Below, one piece after another: positions 9,663 to 21,211 of a DNA stretch of 60,041 nt (the stretch's first letter is position 1; each line of letters starts with the position of its first letter). The stretch is taken from positions 6,365-66,405 of the forward strand of contig NW_003314421.1 in NCBI RefSeq assembly GCF_000143415.4, written 5' to 3'. Under the pieces are notes generated by a model. It was given only the letters and a program-made list of their open reading frames with translations, did not search any database and was not told the DNA's origin. The DNA comes from Selaginella moellendorffii. Taxonomy: Eukaryota; Streptophyta; Lycopodiopsida; Selaginellales; Selaginellaceae. The position numbers were made by a program, and so were the translations under genes.

Positions 9663-11100
9663 ATCAAGGGCTGAGTGAAAGGAGCCAGTCACCACCTTCT
9701 GACTCAGATTCCTATGGCGGACTCCCCTTCCCCAATCTCAATGGAGAGGTACAATGGATGAGGGATGCTTTTCAAGTCAGGGCCACGTTTTTCTCATCTC
9801 GTCGTCTTCGAAGGGTGCAAGAACGTGCAGAAACCATGTTAAGACAGTCGCGTGAGGATACGGTCCTAGGTCAAGCACTAAAACAGGCTATGGATGTCTT
9901 GTATTTTGAGATGGAGACTCGGCCAGATGATTTTCCCAAGATGGTCCTAGAAAAACAAGCCATCCAGCCTGAGCAGCCTATGGAAGAAATGCAGGAGGGG
10001 GATGAGGAGCCAGAGAAAGATAATGAGCAGGAAGAGCAGAAGGACGAAGAGGAGGACAAAGAAGAGGAGGACGAAGAAGAGGAGGATGAAGAGGACTTGG
10101 ATGGTCCTCACAATGGTGACGATCACAATAACGACGATGACGATGATGACGACGATGGCCAGCCTGAGGTGGCCAAAGAGCAGCGGAGGAAGGTCATACA
10201 AGACAAACCATCAGGTAAATAATAGTACATCCATTCCTAACCTTTTACCATTTCTAACATTGTCCATGTAGGTCGCAGAAGAAATGGTAAGTAGAGATTA
10301 TTCAGTTCACTCCCTCTTCACATCTAGCCTTTAGTGTCGAGGAAGGATAGTGCCAAGCAAGGGTCGAAACGTATGTCCAATCCTTCAGAATCAGCAGTGC
10401 GCCCAATAGCACTTGATGGTAAGTACAGTATAGTCGATTCAATGTGCTAATGAGTTTGTTTTTAGTAGCCAGTAGGGAGGATACCATCTCAATCGAAGGG
10501 AGATATTTGGACATGCATATGGATCCGCCAATGGACTCTACTTGCCTGCAAGAGTCATCAGAGCTGGTGGAGGCTACTATCCATATCAACGCCAAGCAAG
10601 CTGACCACGCTCCACTTGATGCTGCCCATACCACTGAGTCAATCTTGTCCACGTATCCAACTGACGGTGACCAGGCGCCATTGGACCCGCATGAGGCCGC
10701 CCCAGCCGCCGAGCCGGTCGTATCCTCATTTCCAACGGACTCAACGTGTGCCCAATCGTCTGACTACGCACCGTTGGAACCACCCTACACCGCCCCTGCT
10801 GCCTGTTCGGTCATGTCCACTTTGCCAACGGAGGCACTAGCTGAAATGGCGTGTGATCACACGCCATCGGAACCACCCCATGCCACTGTTGAGCCAGTTG
10901 TACTAGAGTCTACAGCTGAAATGGCATGTGCCCACACGCCATCGGATGCGATTGACCCCACATTGCAGAGGAGAGTATTTCCGCCCTTCACGTTTCCTCG
11001 ACCAAAACCCTCTGAACGACCATCGGGAGCACCATTCGCTAATATTGTAGATGGTAAAATTGACTTGTACCATTTTTTATGCTGACGCATTTCATTTCAG

Positions 11101-11963
11101 AGTCACGGCGAAAGTACTGTATCGTTTTTGATCTGAACGGTGTCCTTTTCTCCCATGAGCGTGGCTCGTCCTCGAATGTCACTGCACCCTCCAAAGCCTG
11201 CGGTCGCAAGTTGGTCAAAAGAGACAGATTCACATTAATCACACGGGAGAAACTGCGGGATCTAATAATGACCATGCGACACTTAAAACAGAGGGCCGGG
11301 TTCAATTTGCAATTGGGAGTTTGGACATCCATGATGCGCCACAATGCATTAACGTTGCTACAGATGATGCACGATCAGACGCGAGTAATATTACCATTTG
11401 ACTTTCTCCTAACGCAGAAGGATTGTTTGACTATGGTCCATGTGAGGGGTAGCAAGCCCATCTTCGTCAAGCCAGAGGCTGTAGTGATGAACCGGACTGC
11501 TAGGTCAAGTGAAATCCTCATCATCGATGACTCGCCGATTAAAACTGCAGCGAACACGCACACATATGCAATGCACCCCATCTCTTGCAGTATGGAAACT
11601 AGGGAGAAGAAACCGTATGTTCTGGGGGACCTTGCAAAGCGGCTTGAAGCGATGGTGATAGAGAACCGGCCAGTCCAGGAGGTGGCTGTAGAAATCAACC
11701 AAATGGCAGATGGAACGGTATATCAGAAGCCATTTGATCGGACAGACACCAGTCATCATTTATGGCATGTATATTGTCTAGCCAAGCACTATCCGCATCT
11801 CCATAATCTGCTCAACCGGATGGGTTCTTCGACCACTGAACGTGAGCGTGGACGTATTAGAGAAGAGATGGCATTTCTATTGGGTTTAAATCCTGATAGT
11901 GTGGAGAGTGATGAAATTCCAAGATTATTGTATAGGCGTTGGAGGCAAAAAATAACAGTCTGA
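11101..11963 (+). CDS. Gene 1, last exon: FCP1/NIF-type HAD phosphatase-like domain, copy A
   Basis: The exon begins after a CATTTCAG acceptor and continues frame from the linker (IVD-ESRRKYC). It encodes about 287 residues. CIVFDLNGVLF is HAD motif I, with the nucleophile Asp but Asn in place of the second Asp; DLNG is also seen in a plant group of FCP1-like proteins. LGVWTSMMRHN matches motif II (vGVWSS), and ILIIDDSPIKTAANTHTYA matches motif III (IDDSPYK) of the same plant family. Members of FCP1/SCP dephosphorylate proteins such as the RNA polymerase II tail; because of the Asp-to-Asn change, activity is uncertain. Stop at 11961-11963. It is nearly identical in copy B; copy C carries a stop. 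Confidence 0.7.
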
Positions 11964-12404
11964 GATGGCATGTATTTATTTAAAAATGTAACTTATTATG
12001 GCATGGGGTTCCATGCCATTGTATTAATATTAAAAGACAATTCTTTGAGAGGATTTGCATTATACTAGAAGTGTTACAGCATGTTATTGGAAGTCTACGA
12101 AGTTGTTTTATTAATAAGGGGAAAGTAAAGATTGAATGGGGACTTGGGCTCCACCTAGACTCGGAGCAACTGAGCCAATATTAAAAGGATGGAAAGAAAT
12201 TGGACGACGATGACAAGGAGAAGAGAGAGGTGAAGCAGTGGCAGGGGGAGGAGAAGTGATTGAGTAGACATTTCCTTGTTTAAAATAAAATGGCATGTGC
12301 CTCAATGCAGTTGAATTTTATTATATTTATATACTATATAAAGGTTTGGAAACCTTATTTTACAAGTGGGATAATGACAATTCCCACTTTAACGAAATAA
12401 GCTT
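11964..12404. other. 3' flank of gene 1 to element end, copy A
   Basis: Non-coding. Contains a palindrome (11998-12019), AT-rich DNA with a TATATAGTATATAAATATA-like stretch on the opposite strand, and the subterminal hairpin next to the TIR. A 60-65 codon open frame recurs in all three copies but lies antisense without other support and is not called. Confidence 0.5.
12382..12404 (-). repeat. Terminal inverted repeat, copy A
   Basis: Matches the reverse complement of AAGCTCTATTTCGTTAAAGT plus GGGA at 19860-19883, lacking one G. Flank TAGC (12405-12408) is the candidate TSD, but its partner is outside the window. Confidence 0.8.
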
Positions 12405-12439
12405 TAGCCTACGACACCTCGGCGAGTTGGTTCCTTACA
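12405..12439 (-). repeat. RetroA2 3' LTR fragment (inner 35 bp)
   Basis: Identical to the inner end of the RetroA1 left LTR, ending TTCCTTACA, followed by the same internal ACTCCACCACCC. Its outer part was separated by insertion of copy A. Confidence 0.85.
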
Positions 12440-12844
12440 ACTCCACCACCCATAGAAGAAGTTCGATGCCCACATCGAACGTCTCTTTTTTATCCTACGA
12501 CTTGTTGACCATGTCTCCGGGGGCATCCCCCCACTTAGCGGTGTGCCTAAGTTAGCCTCCCCGGCCAAGAGCTCATGACAACGGAATATAGGTGTCCCTA
12601 TACTCCTCACCTCACCACGCCCTAGTATGGGGTCGGGACTTGAACCCAACCTTGCTTTACTAGGGGGTTGGGACTTGAACCCAACCTCCGTAGAATACGT
12701 CTACGGATTCGACATCCCCGCAGGGAGTCGGGCGTAGCTCCCTACGCTTGGTCGACCCAGCTAACCCATGCTAATTAGCTTACCTTCGGCGCGCCTTCGG
12801 GTCCCAACATATGCCATTGCTCAACTTCTCAAATTGATATATTT

Positions 12845-15800
12845 TTAATTCAACTTTGCATAAGTACATAGAGTTCTGCCATGCAGAAATTCCTCCACAA
12901 GATCTCGCGCATTCGCTAGGTTCTCCTCCGGTTCCCATGTTGCTTCGCAGTGTGGAAATCCTTTCCACTTCACATGGAACTCTCTCACCTCGCGTCCTTG
13001 TCGCTTGCTCTTGCGCGCATTGAGGATGGCCTCGACTTCGTATTCCTCCTCCCCTTGGATAACCTCAGGTAAAGGTCTTACTTGGTCCTTGCGAAGCGGA
13101 TCCTCAAAATACGGCTTGAGTAAGTTCACGTGGAACACGGGATGCATCTTCCCCATCTCTTGAGGGCGTCGGAGACGGTAAGCCACTTTACCGATTCGAG
13201 CCTCAATCTCGTAAAGCCCCGCGAACCTGCTCAAGGAACTCAAGATCAATTCATTTATAGGAATACATGCATTTTTACCTTTGGGTCAACTTCCGGCTGA
13301 TCCCACTTGGTAGCTTGAGGTTCTTGGTGTTCAGCCACACCTTCTCCCCAGCTTGGAACTCCACATCCCAACGCTTTTGGTTCGCGTACTTAGTTTGCCT
13401 TTGTTGAGCCCGTTCCAAGGAATCCCTCACTAGATTCCAAATGTTGAGTCTTTCCGCCGTGAATGCCTCCACTGCGGGTAACTCTCCATGATACTTGGCC
13501 ACACCAAGTTCCACAGGACCTTCAATAGCTCGCCCATTGATGACTTCCCATGGACTCACCCCGATGCTCGAATGTGGTGAGTTGTTATAACACATTTCCA
13601 CAAGTCCCAAATGACTTACCCAGTCGGTCTGGTCTCCCGAGACATAGCATCGCAAATAATCTTCCAGCTGCCTATTCACCCTTTCCGTTTGTCCGTCTGT
13701 CAAGAAGTGTTAATGCCATCAATCTTGACTTAATACCCATTACCTGTCTGTGGGTGATAGGCTGTGCTAAATTTCAACTTGGTGCGATACTATTCTAGGA
13801 GTGTCCTCCAGAACCTATTGGTGAAGATCTTATCTCGATCTGAGATAATCTCTTCCGGCCTTCCCCGCACTCAAACCACTTGTTCGAAGAACAGCTTTGC
13901 CACACCTTCCGCATCCACGTCCGTTGTGGTGGGTATGAAATGTGCCATCTTTGAAAATCGGTCCACCACCACGAATATCGCATCGAACCCCTCGCTTGGG
14001 GGTAGTCCCGTGATGAAGTCCATTGTGAGACATTTCCACGGACGATCTGGAATGGGGATGCTTTGCAACAAGCCCCCACTAGCCTTAGTCACGGCTTTGA
14101 CCTGCTGACATGTTGGACATGTCTTTACATAGTCTTGGACGTCCTTAGCCATATCTGGCCAGTGATACTTCCTTTTGAGTAAGCCCATCGTCTTGGGCAC
14201 TCCGCCGTGTCCCGCGAGAGGTCCGTCATGACACTCTTCCAAGGCTACTTTCCTTAGTTCCCCTTCTGGAACATACACCCTCGTTTGCTTGTAATATATG
14301 AGTCCGTTGCGTTCCGCATAGCCCGTTTTCTCTTCCGTTGGCAGCTCACCTCTCTGGTGAGCTTCCCGCGCCTCCAGATTCCTCAACAACACTTCTTGTG
14401 CTAGACCATCGTTCTCATATGCTGTCCGCACATCGTCCCAGAAGGTTGCTGTTGCGCTGGAGATCGCCAACCTCAAGCTCGCTTTTCGACTTAGCGCATC
14501 TGCCACGATGTTGCTCTTCCCAGGCTTGTACAGAATCTCGCAATCAAACTCGGCCAAGGCATTGGCCCACCGACCTTGTTTCCCTCTCAGGTCGGGTTGT
14601 GACAAGAAGTGTTTCGTTGCCACATTATCCGTGTAAACCTTGAAGTGTCTCCCAAGGTAGTGTCGCCACTCCTTGAGCGCCTTGACCACCGCAAACAATT
14701 CCTTCTCATGGGCAGGCCACTTCCGTTGAGCCTTGTCCAGCTTCTTCGAGAAGAACGCTACTGGATGGTTGTCTTGCTTCAAAACTGCGCCCAACGCAAA
14801 GTCTGAAGCATCTGTTTCTACCTCAAAGTCCTTACCAAAGTCTGGTAAGGCTAACACGGGAGCCTTCCTCAACTTCCCTTTGAGGTGGACGAATGCCGCC
14901 TCGCATTCCGCTGTCCATACCATCTTCCCTTTTCCCGTTTGGTCCGTTAAGGGCAGGGCTACTCTCGAATAGTGTCTGATAAACTTTTGATAGTAGTTGC
15001 ATAGCCCCAAGAATGCCCTCAACTCATGTACATTCGATGGTCGCTCCCATTCCTAGATCGCTTGGACCTTCTCCGGGTCCACCTTGAGCCCGTCCTAGCC
15101 CACCACATGCCCGAGAAACTTTACCTCTTGTTGAGCAAAGTCACATTTGCTCTCTTTAGCATACAGTTTGTGTTCCCTTAGTTTCTCAAACACCTTCGCC
15201 AAGTGTTCGGCATGCTCCTCTAGCGTCTCGCTATAGATCAGGATGTCGTCAATATAGACGACCACGAAGTGATCCAGATAGGGTACAAAGATGTGGTTCA
15301 TCAACGCCGAAAACGTTGCCGGCGCATTGCACAACCCAAAGGGCATCACCAAAAACTCAAAGCTCCCATATCTCGTTCGACAGATTGTCTTCTCGACATC
15401 TTCCTCAGCTACCCTGATCTGGTAGTATCCTGACCTTAGGTCAATCCTCGAGAAGTATTTTGCCTTTCCCAACCTATTGAACAGGTCCTCAATCCTTGGC
15501 AAAGGGTTCTTGTTCTTCTTGGTATACTTGTTGAGCAACCGGTAGTCTATGCACATGCGCATAGATCCATCTTTCTTTTTCACGAATAGCACCGGCGCCC
15601 CATACGGCGACTTGCTCAACCTAACATACCCTTTGTCCACCAACTCCTCTAGTTGGCTCTTGAGCTCCTTGAGTTCTTTTTCGTTCAATCGATAGGGTGG
15701 ACGAACCACCGCCTCAGCACCCTCGACCAGCTCGATCTTATGTTCTATCGGTCGTGCGGGGGGCAACCCCGCCGGTAGCTCCTCCGGCATGGTATCCTGG

Positions 15801-15887
15801 AATTGGTCCAACACCCGCTGGACCACTAAAGGTACTTCTTTTATTCCTGTCTTTTTGTCACTCTTCACCGAGAGTAAGCACAAAAAG
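12845..15887 (-). pseudogene. RetroA2 pol (RT, RNase H, integrase, chromodomain)
   Basis: Collinear with RetroA1 and highly similar. Compared with RetroA1 it has three stops: CGA to TGA at 13871-13873, CAG to TAG at 15053-15055, and CAG to TAG at 15095-15097. It shares with RetroA1 the in-frame TAG in the integrase (about 13795) and both putative introns. [11 protein letters not shown] is about 15245-15275 and the chromodomain about 12860-13045. It cannot make a full polyprotein. The upstream part (gag, protease) is at 37212-38946. Confidence 0.85.
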
Positions 15888-16805
15888 TGTAGCGCACCTG
15901 AATTTGGAGCCGAACTCCAAGCCCGTTGCGCTACGAAACGAGGGTCTAGTACAATCCCACGAGCACCAGCTCCCCGTATCCAGCACCTGCACGCAAAATG
16001 GTGTCAGACGGAGTCTGGCACAATTTTGGCATACCGGTGGCCTAACGCGAGGAGGAGGGTACTCCACCGACTAGAGCAGCGTGGAGCTTGGGCTTAGACC
16101 CAAGCCGGACGCAGAACAAGGAGCGACACAGCCCAGCGGGAGCCAGACTAATGTCTCAGGTGGTCGGACATGCATTCCAACCACTATCCCTACTATACAT
16201 TTGGAACCCCCCACAGCCCCCCCCCCCCTTGAGGGACACACGCTTTGGGCTTTCACCCCAAGCCTCCCTTAGTACCAGGAGTTAGTCTCTAGGACAAGTC
16301 CAAAACTTACCAAATATGGAATGGCGCTAGATTGTGAATTTGGACACGGGACGAACACCATTGTGTTCAGGCCGACCTCTACACTCCGTAGATATGCCAA
16401 ATGAGCAAATCTAGACACTTTCCATAAATAGCATTTGGGACCAAAATGAGACTAACACAAAGGGCGTGATAGCGAGAGTGTTTGGCGGACACGGTAAGCT
16501 ATCATCCAGCGATATTGAGGGACTAGTCTCAATATGCGAGGGTTCTTGCCAAGCCAGTGCAAGACAGAGCAAAAGAGAACTAAGAGCCAGGCCGAGAATG
16601 CTCAGCTAGAAACACATAGGAGTTCCTACCTTATGTCCATCTGGCTAAGTACAGATGCTAAGCCTAGTAAGCTAACACTTGGACAAGAGGGGCCAATAAA
16701 GGGAACCAGCAGTACCGACCTCCTGCCGTCATGGCAGTAAGGAGAGAGTGTCCGTAAGGACTAGCCGACAAGTATCCTTCGATACCCGAAGTCACATTCG
16801 CGACA
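15888..16805 (-). repeat. RetroB 3' LTR (left)
   Basis: 918 bp, from TGTAGCGCACC to CATTCGCGACA. It is followed by CTCTCCCCCCCTTAG, whose complement is a purine-rich tract on the coding strand. It matches 36296-37211 with few differences. Confidence 0.9.
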
Positions 16806-17413
16806 CTCTCCCCCCCTTAGGGAAGATCGACGTCCTCGTCGATGTATACCCGAGTCTAGCAAACCGTCAAGGAAACAACTCCAAAAGTTAACGGAAAGCA
16901 CACTATGTGGGAAACACATCGACTTAAATGAGTTATGGAACGACCTCTCCTCTACGTCCAAAGACGTTAAGACTCAGACACCCTCCGGCCGTCACCGACA
17001 AGGAAATGACTAGCAAAGTTAGCCACCCTTGCTGCTCCGAGTACCACTCGGCTTACAAAGGAATGATACATCCCTGCCCGCAGGGACATAGGGAGAGGGC
17101 CAGAGGCCCAACTTCCCCTGAGCAAGAAATCAACCCTGTCGGGAAGATTTAGATAACTACTATAAACTGGCAGATTAAGTTGTTTACACGACCACGCCCC
17201 TTTTCGAAAATGAGTCATCGAGAGAGAGGCGGGGACTTCTGATCAGTCTATAATAGTTATCCCCATGGTTATGGATTGGACCCATGCACCGAAGTGCCGA
17301 AGTCAGCCTGCCAAAACTGACCCAAGTATGAATGAACGAGAGAAACAACATTTTGATTTATAGAAATATATTACTTTATTGATTTGCAAGATTTATTACA
17401 AGATTGACAAAAA
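16806..17413 (-). other. RetroB 3' untranslated region
   Basis: About 600 bp between the polypurine tract and the chromodomain stop. I see no coding signal or repeated structure in it. Confidence 0.5.
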
Positions 17414-19859
17414 CTAGTTTTTATTACGATTCTCATACTCCGTGACAAGCTCATGAGCATGTGTAAGATTCCTAAGAGGTTCCCAAGTTGATTCACAAGT
17501 CGGGTAACCTTTCCACTTAACTAAATATTCCTTCGCATGAGCCCGTCACCGAAATCGAGAATCTAAGATAGATTCAGCTTCATACTCTGGTTCACCATCC
17601 ACGATTACTGGCGGAGGACGCAAATCCGTAGAGCGTTCCATAGCAGCATGATATGGTGCCAGTAAACTGACATGAAACACATCATGTAGCTGAGATAACT
17701 CATCCGGAAGATCCAACTTATAGGATACATCACCAATGGGTTTTAACACCCAATAGGGTCCAATATATCTCGGCAAGAGCTTCCGAGATAGAGAACCCTT
17801 AATATTCAAGTTCCGGGAAGATAGCCACACCTGATCTCCCACTTGATAGGATACATTCCGACGATGCTAATCCTTATCACGTCGATACCTATCCTGAGCT
17901 TTGCCCATCGCCTCGGTAGCTTTAGACCAACCTTGACTTAGCTGCTCCGCATAAGTCTCAACGGCCGGGACCAACACCTCGGACATTGGTTTCGATACAA
18001 CAATCTGTTGGGGAACCCCACGAGCATTCCCTTGCAGCATCTCCCATGGAGAACAGCCTATAGCGCTGTGAAATGTGTTGTTATAACATATTTCTGCTGT
18101 ATCCAAATGCTCAACCCAGTCGCGTTGGTCCGCCGCGACATAGTACCGCAGATAATCCTCAACCTGAGCATTCACACGTTTGTTCTGCCCATCAGTCTGA
18201 GGATGATAAGCCGTACTAAACTTTAACTTGGTACCAAACAACTGGAACAGTCTGCCCCAAAACTTCCCCGTAAACCTCGAATCCCTATCCGAGATCATCT
18301 CTTCGGGAAGACCACGAACTCGCACTACTTCATGGAAAAAGAGCTTTGCTGCTTGTTTCGCGTTCACTGTTCCCACAGTTGGAATGAAGTGTGCAATCTT
18401 CGACAACCGATCCACAACCACCATCAAAGTATCATAACCCTTAGACTTCGGCAAGCAAGTGACGAAATCAAGTGTCACACTTTGAAATGGCCATGCCGGT
18501 GCTGGAATGCACTGCAACTTTCCAGCCTACTTCTCAGCTTTGCGCTTACATTGCTGGCATATAGGGCAGGAACGGACATAGTCCGCTACATCACCTTCCA
18601 TACCAGACCAGAAAAATCCCTTTTTCAACGAAGCTAGCGTTTTTCGCTGTCCACCATGTCCCGCTGCTGGAACATCATGATGTTCCCGCAAAAATAACTG
18701 CTGCAGATCCTTAGAGGGAAGATACAATCTTTCTTGCTTATAGAATATAAGCCCATCCCGAACTGAGAAGTGAAGTTTCGCATTAGTGCGACTAGCAACT
18801 TTTGCTGCTTCGCTACCAGGGCTCTGCTTCAACAACCCCGCACGACATAAGATTGCCTTCGCCAATGGATCACGTCCATATGAAGCCCGAACGTCCTCCA
18901 ACCAGTCCGAACTGATTGCCGATATTGCCCGGAATTGAGCTTGACGACTCAATGCATCCGGAACAACATTGTCTTTACCAGGTTTATATATGATTTCTAT
19001 ATCATATCTAGCAAGCTTCTCTTGCCAACGAGCCTGCTTCGGCGTAAGCTTAGGCTGCGTAGCAAAGTAGCTTAGTGTGTTACTATCTGTATAAACCTTA
19101 GTGTGTCCACCCAAGTAGTGTCTCCAGTGTTCCAGGGCCGACACTATAGCAAACATCTCTTTCTCATGCATTGGCCATCTTCGTTGTGTTTCATCCAATT
19201 TCTTGGAATAGAACGCAACGGGACAACCATGTCGCCTTAGCGTAACACCAACCGCTTTGTCACAATCTTGCTGCAACACGGCACCAATAGCATATCCAGA
19301 CGCATCACAATGCACTTCGAAGGGTTTATCAAGATCTGAGATCCTGAGAACAGGAACCGTAGTCAAGATCTCCTTCAACCGTACAAAAGCACGCTGACAA
19401 GCTGGTGTCCAATGAAATGGAATACTACTCTTCGTCAACTCAGTCAACGGAAGAGCAATTCTTGCAAAATTGCGGACAAACTTGCGATAATATCCCGCCA
19501 AACCGAGAAAGGAACGAACATCTGATACAGTGGTCGGGATTTCCCAAGACTTCACCGCTTCCACTTTCTTTGGATCGACTTCAATCACGCCACCACCAAC
19601 TATATGTCCGAGAAAGTTTACGCGCAATTGACCAAAAGCACATTTACTTTCCTTAGCATACAGTTTGTGTTCACGCAACTTCTGAAACACCAGCTCCAAG
19701 TGTTTCAAATGATCCTCCAACGTTTCGCTGAAGACTAGAACATCGTCGATGTATAGGACAACAAATGCGTCCAAATAATCTCCGAATATTCTATCCATCA
19801 TAGTGCTGAACGTTGCCGGAGCATTGCAAAACCCGAACGGCATGATAAGGAACTCATAA
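17414..19859 (-). pseudogene. RetroB pol, 3' part (RT end, RNase H, integrase, chromodomain)
   Basis: Reading from 19859 downward: [14 protein letters not shown] and YIDDVLVFS (about 19740-19765), RNase H HCDASGYAIGAVL (about 19285-19320), integrase HHCC with CPICQQCK (18550-18680), integrase core DFVTCLPKS...VVVDRLSKIAHFIP, and YHPQTDGQ. A chromodomain (17415-17600) contains YLVKWKGYPTCESTWEP. Frame is constant but broken by TAG at 18527-18529, TAG at 17867-17869 and TGA at 17546-17548, the last inside the chromodomain. Unlike RetroA, the integrase here runs through YHPQTDGQ without an intron. The N-terminal part is at 33831-36104. Confidence 0.85.
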
Positions 19860-19883
19860 AAGCTCTATTTCGTTAAAGTGGGA
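19860..19883 (+). repeat. Left TIR, copy B
   Basis: Begins AAGCTCTATTTCGTTAAAGT and ends GGGA; perfect inverted match to 33807-33830. Its last eight bases AAGTGGGA are repeated inverted at 19894-19901, forming a subterminal hairpin with a 10-base loop. Confidence 0.95.
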
Positions 19884-20301
19884 ATTGTCATTATCCCACT
19901 TGTAAAATAAGGTTTCCAAACCTTTATATAGTATATAAATATAACAAAATTCAACTACATTGAGGCACATGCCATTTTATTTTAAACAAGGAAATGTCTA
20001 CTCAATCACTTCTCCTCCCCCTGCCACTGCTTCACCTCTCTCTTCTCCTTGTCATCGTCGTCCAATTTCTTTCCATCCTTTTAATATTGGCTCAGTTGCT
20101 CCGAGTCTAGGTGGAGCCCAAGTCCCCATTCAATCTTTACTTTCCCCTTATTAATAAAACAACTTCGTAGACTTCCAATAACATGCTGTAACACTTCTAG
20201 TATAATGCAAATCCTCTCAAAGAATTGTCTTTTAATATTAATACAATGGCATGGAACCCCATGCCATAATAAGTTACATTTTTAAATAAATACATGCCAT
20301 C

Positions 20302-21164
20302 TCAGACTGTTATTTTTTGCCTCCAACGCCTATACAATAATCTTGGAATTTCATCACTCTCCACACTATCAGGATTTAAACCCAATAGAAATGCCATCTC
20401 TTCTCTAATACGTCCACGCTCACGTTCAGTGGTCGAAGAACCCATCCGGTTGAGCAGATTATGGAGATGCGGATAGTGCTTGGCTAGACAATATACATGC
20501 CATAAATGATGACTAGTGTCTGTCCGATCAAATGGCTTCTGATATACCGTTCCATCTGCCATTTGGTTGATTTCTGCAGCCACCTCCTGGACTGGCCGGT
20601 TCTCTATCACCATCGCTTCAAGCCGCTTTGCAAGGTCCCCCAGAACATACGGTTTCTTCTCCCTAGTTTCCATACTGCAAGAGATGGGGTGCACTGCATA
20701 TGTGTGCGTGTTCGCTGCAGTTTTAATCGGAGAGTCATCGATGATGAGGATTTCACTTGACCTAGCAGTCCGGTTCATCACTACAGCCTCTGGCTTGACG
20801 AAGATGGGCTTGCTACCCCTCACATGGACCATAGTCAAACAATCCTTCTGCGTTAGGAGAAAGTCAAATGGTAATATTACTCGCGTCTGATCGTGCATCA
20901 TCTGTAGCAACGTTAATGCATTGTGGCGCATCATGGATGTCCAAACTCCCAATTGCAAATTGAACCCGGCCCTCTGTTTTAAGTGTCGCATGGTCATTAT
21001 TAGATCCCGCAGTTTCTCCCGTGTGATTAATGTGAATCTGTCTCTTTTGACCAACTTGCGACCGCAGGCTTTGGAGGGTGCAGTGACATTCGAGGACGAG
21101 CCACGCTCATGGGAGAAAAGGACACCGTTCAGATCAAAAACGATACAGTACTTTCGCCGTGACT
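20302..21164 (-). CDS. Gene 1, last exon: FCP1/NIF-type HAD domain, copy B
   Basis: Intact counterpart of 11101-11963, with two or three residue differences (for example MHP to VHP in the THTYA region and VEI to AEI). Motifs DLNGV, GVWTS and IDDSP are all kept. The exon starts at 21164 after a TTTCAG acceptor read on the - strand. It ends with a stop at 20302-20304, about 440 bp from the element end. Confidence 0.7.
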
Positions 21165-21211
21165 CTGAAATGAAATGCGTCAGCATAAAAAATGGTACAA
21201 GTCAATTTTAC

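Larger units (their letters stand above)
9228..11053 (+). pseudogene. Gene 1, middle part (charged linker), copy A
   Basis: Exons inferred from frame and splice signals: 9233-9294, 9333-9422, 9472-9615, 9663-10214, a 15-nt microexon 10272-10286, 10335-10418, and 10466-11053. Joined, they encode a low-complexity linker: a Lys/Arg/Ser-rich part (KKRKHVG, SKRKKGNEK, likely nuclear-localisation signals), then a folded-looking 100-residue part, a long Glu/Asp tract (about 9990-10160), and a Pro/Thr/Ala-rich region with repeats such as APLD and FPTDST. In this copy CAA has become TAA at 9516-9518; copies B and C keep CAA. Two palindromes lie within the coding sequence (10846-10867, 10921-10942). 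No enzymatic domain is recognised; a tether or chromatin-interaction role is conceivable. Confidence 0.55.
1..12404 (+). mobile_element. Palindrome element, copy A (left end outside window; split by RetroA1)
   Basis: Copy A carries gene 1 on the + strand and its 3' flank, ending at a TIR (12382-12404) that matches copies B and C except for one deleted base. Immediately after it comes TAGCCTACGACACC, which is internal LTR sequence of the RetroA family (compare 3606-3620), so copy A inserted into the left LTR of RetroA2. RetroA1 interrupts it at 3278-9227. Gene 2 and the other TIR lie upstream of the window, if present. The first ten bases do not match the corresponding part of copies B and C, so a rearrangement near the window edge is possible. 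Element identity rests on base-level similarity to copy B, which has both ends. Confidence 0.85.

Noticed and set aside
9632-10222. Independent gene starting MACVLMPF at 9632
   Set aside because: The start codon lies inside the palindrome mini-intron; the frame joins to upstream exons across it, so it is more likely an internal exon of gene 1.
12111-12305. 64-codon frame conserved in copies A, B and C next to the TIR
   Set aside because: Conservation is explained by high overall identity of the copies. There is no start context, domain or splice support, and it lies antisense to gene 1 transcription.
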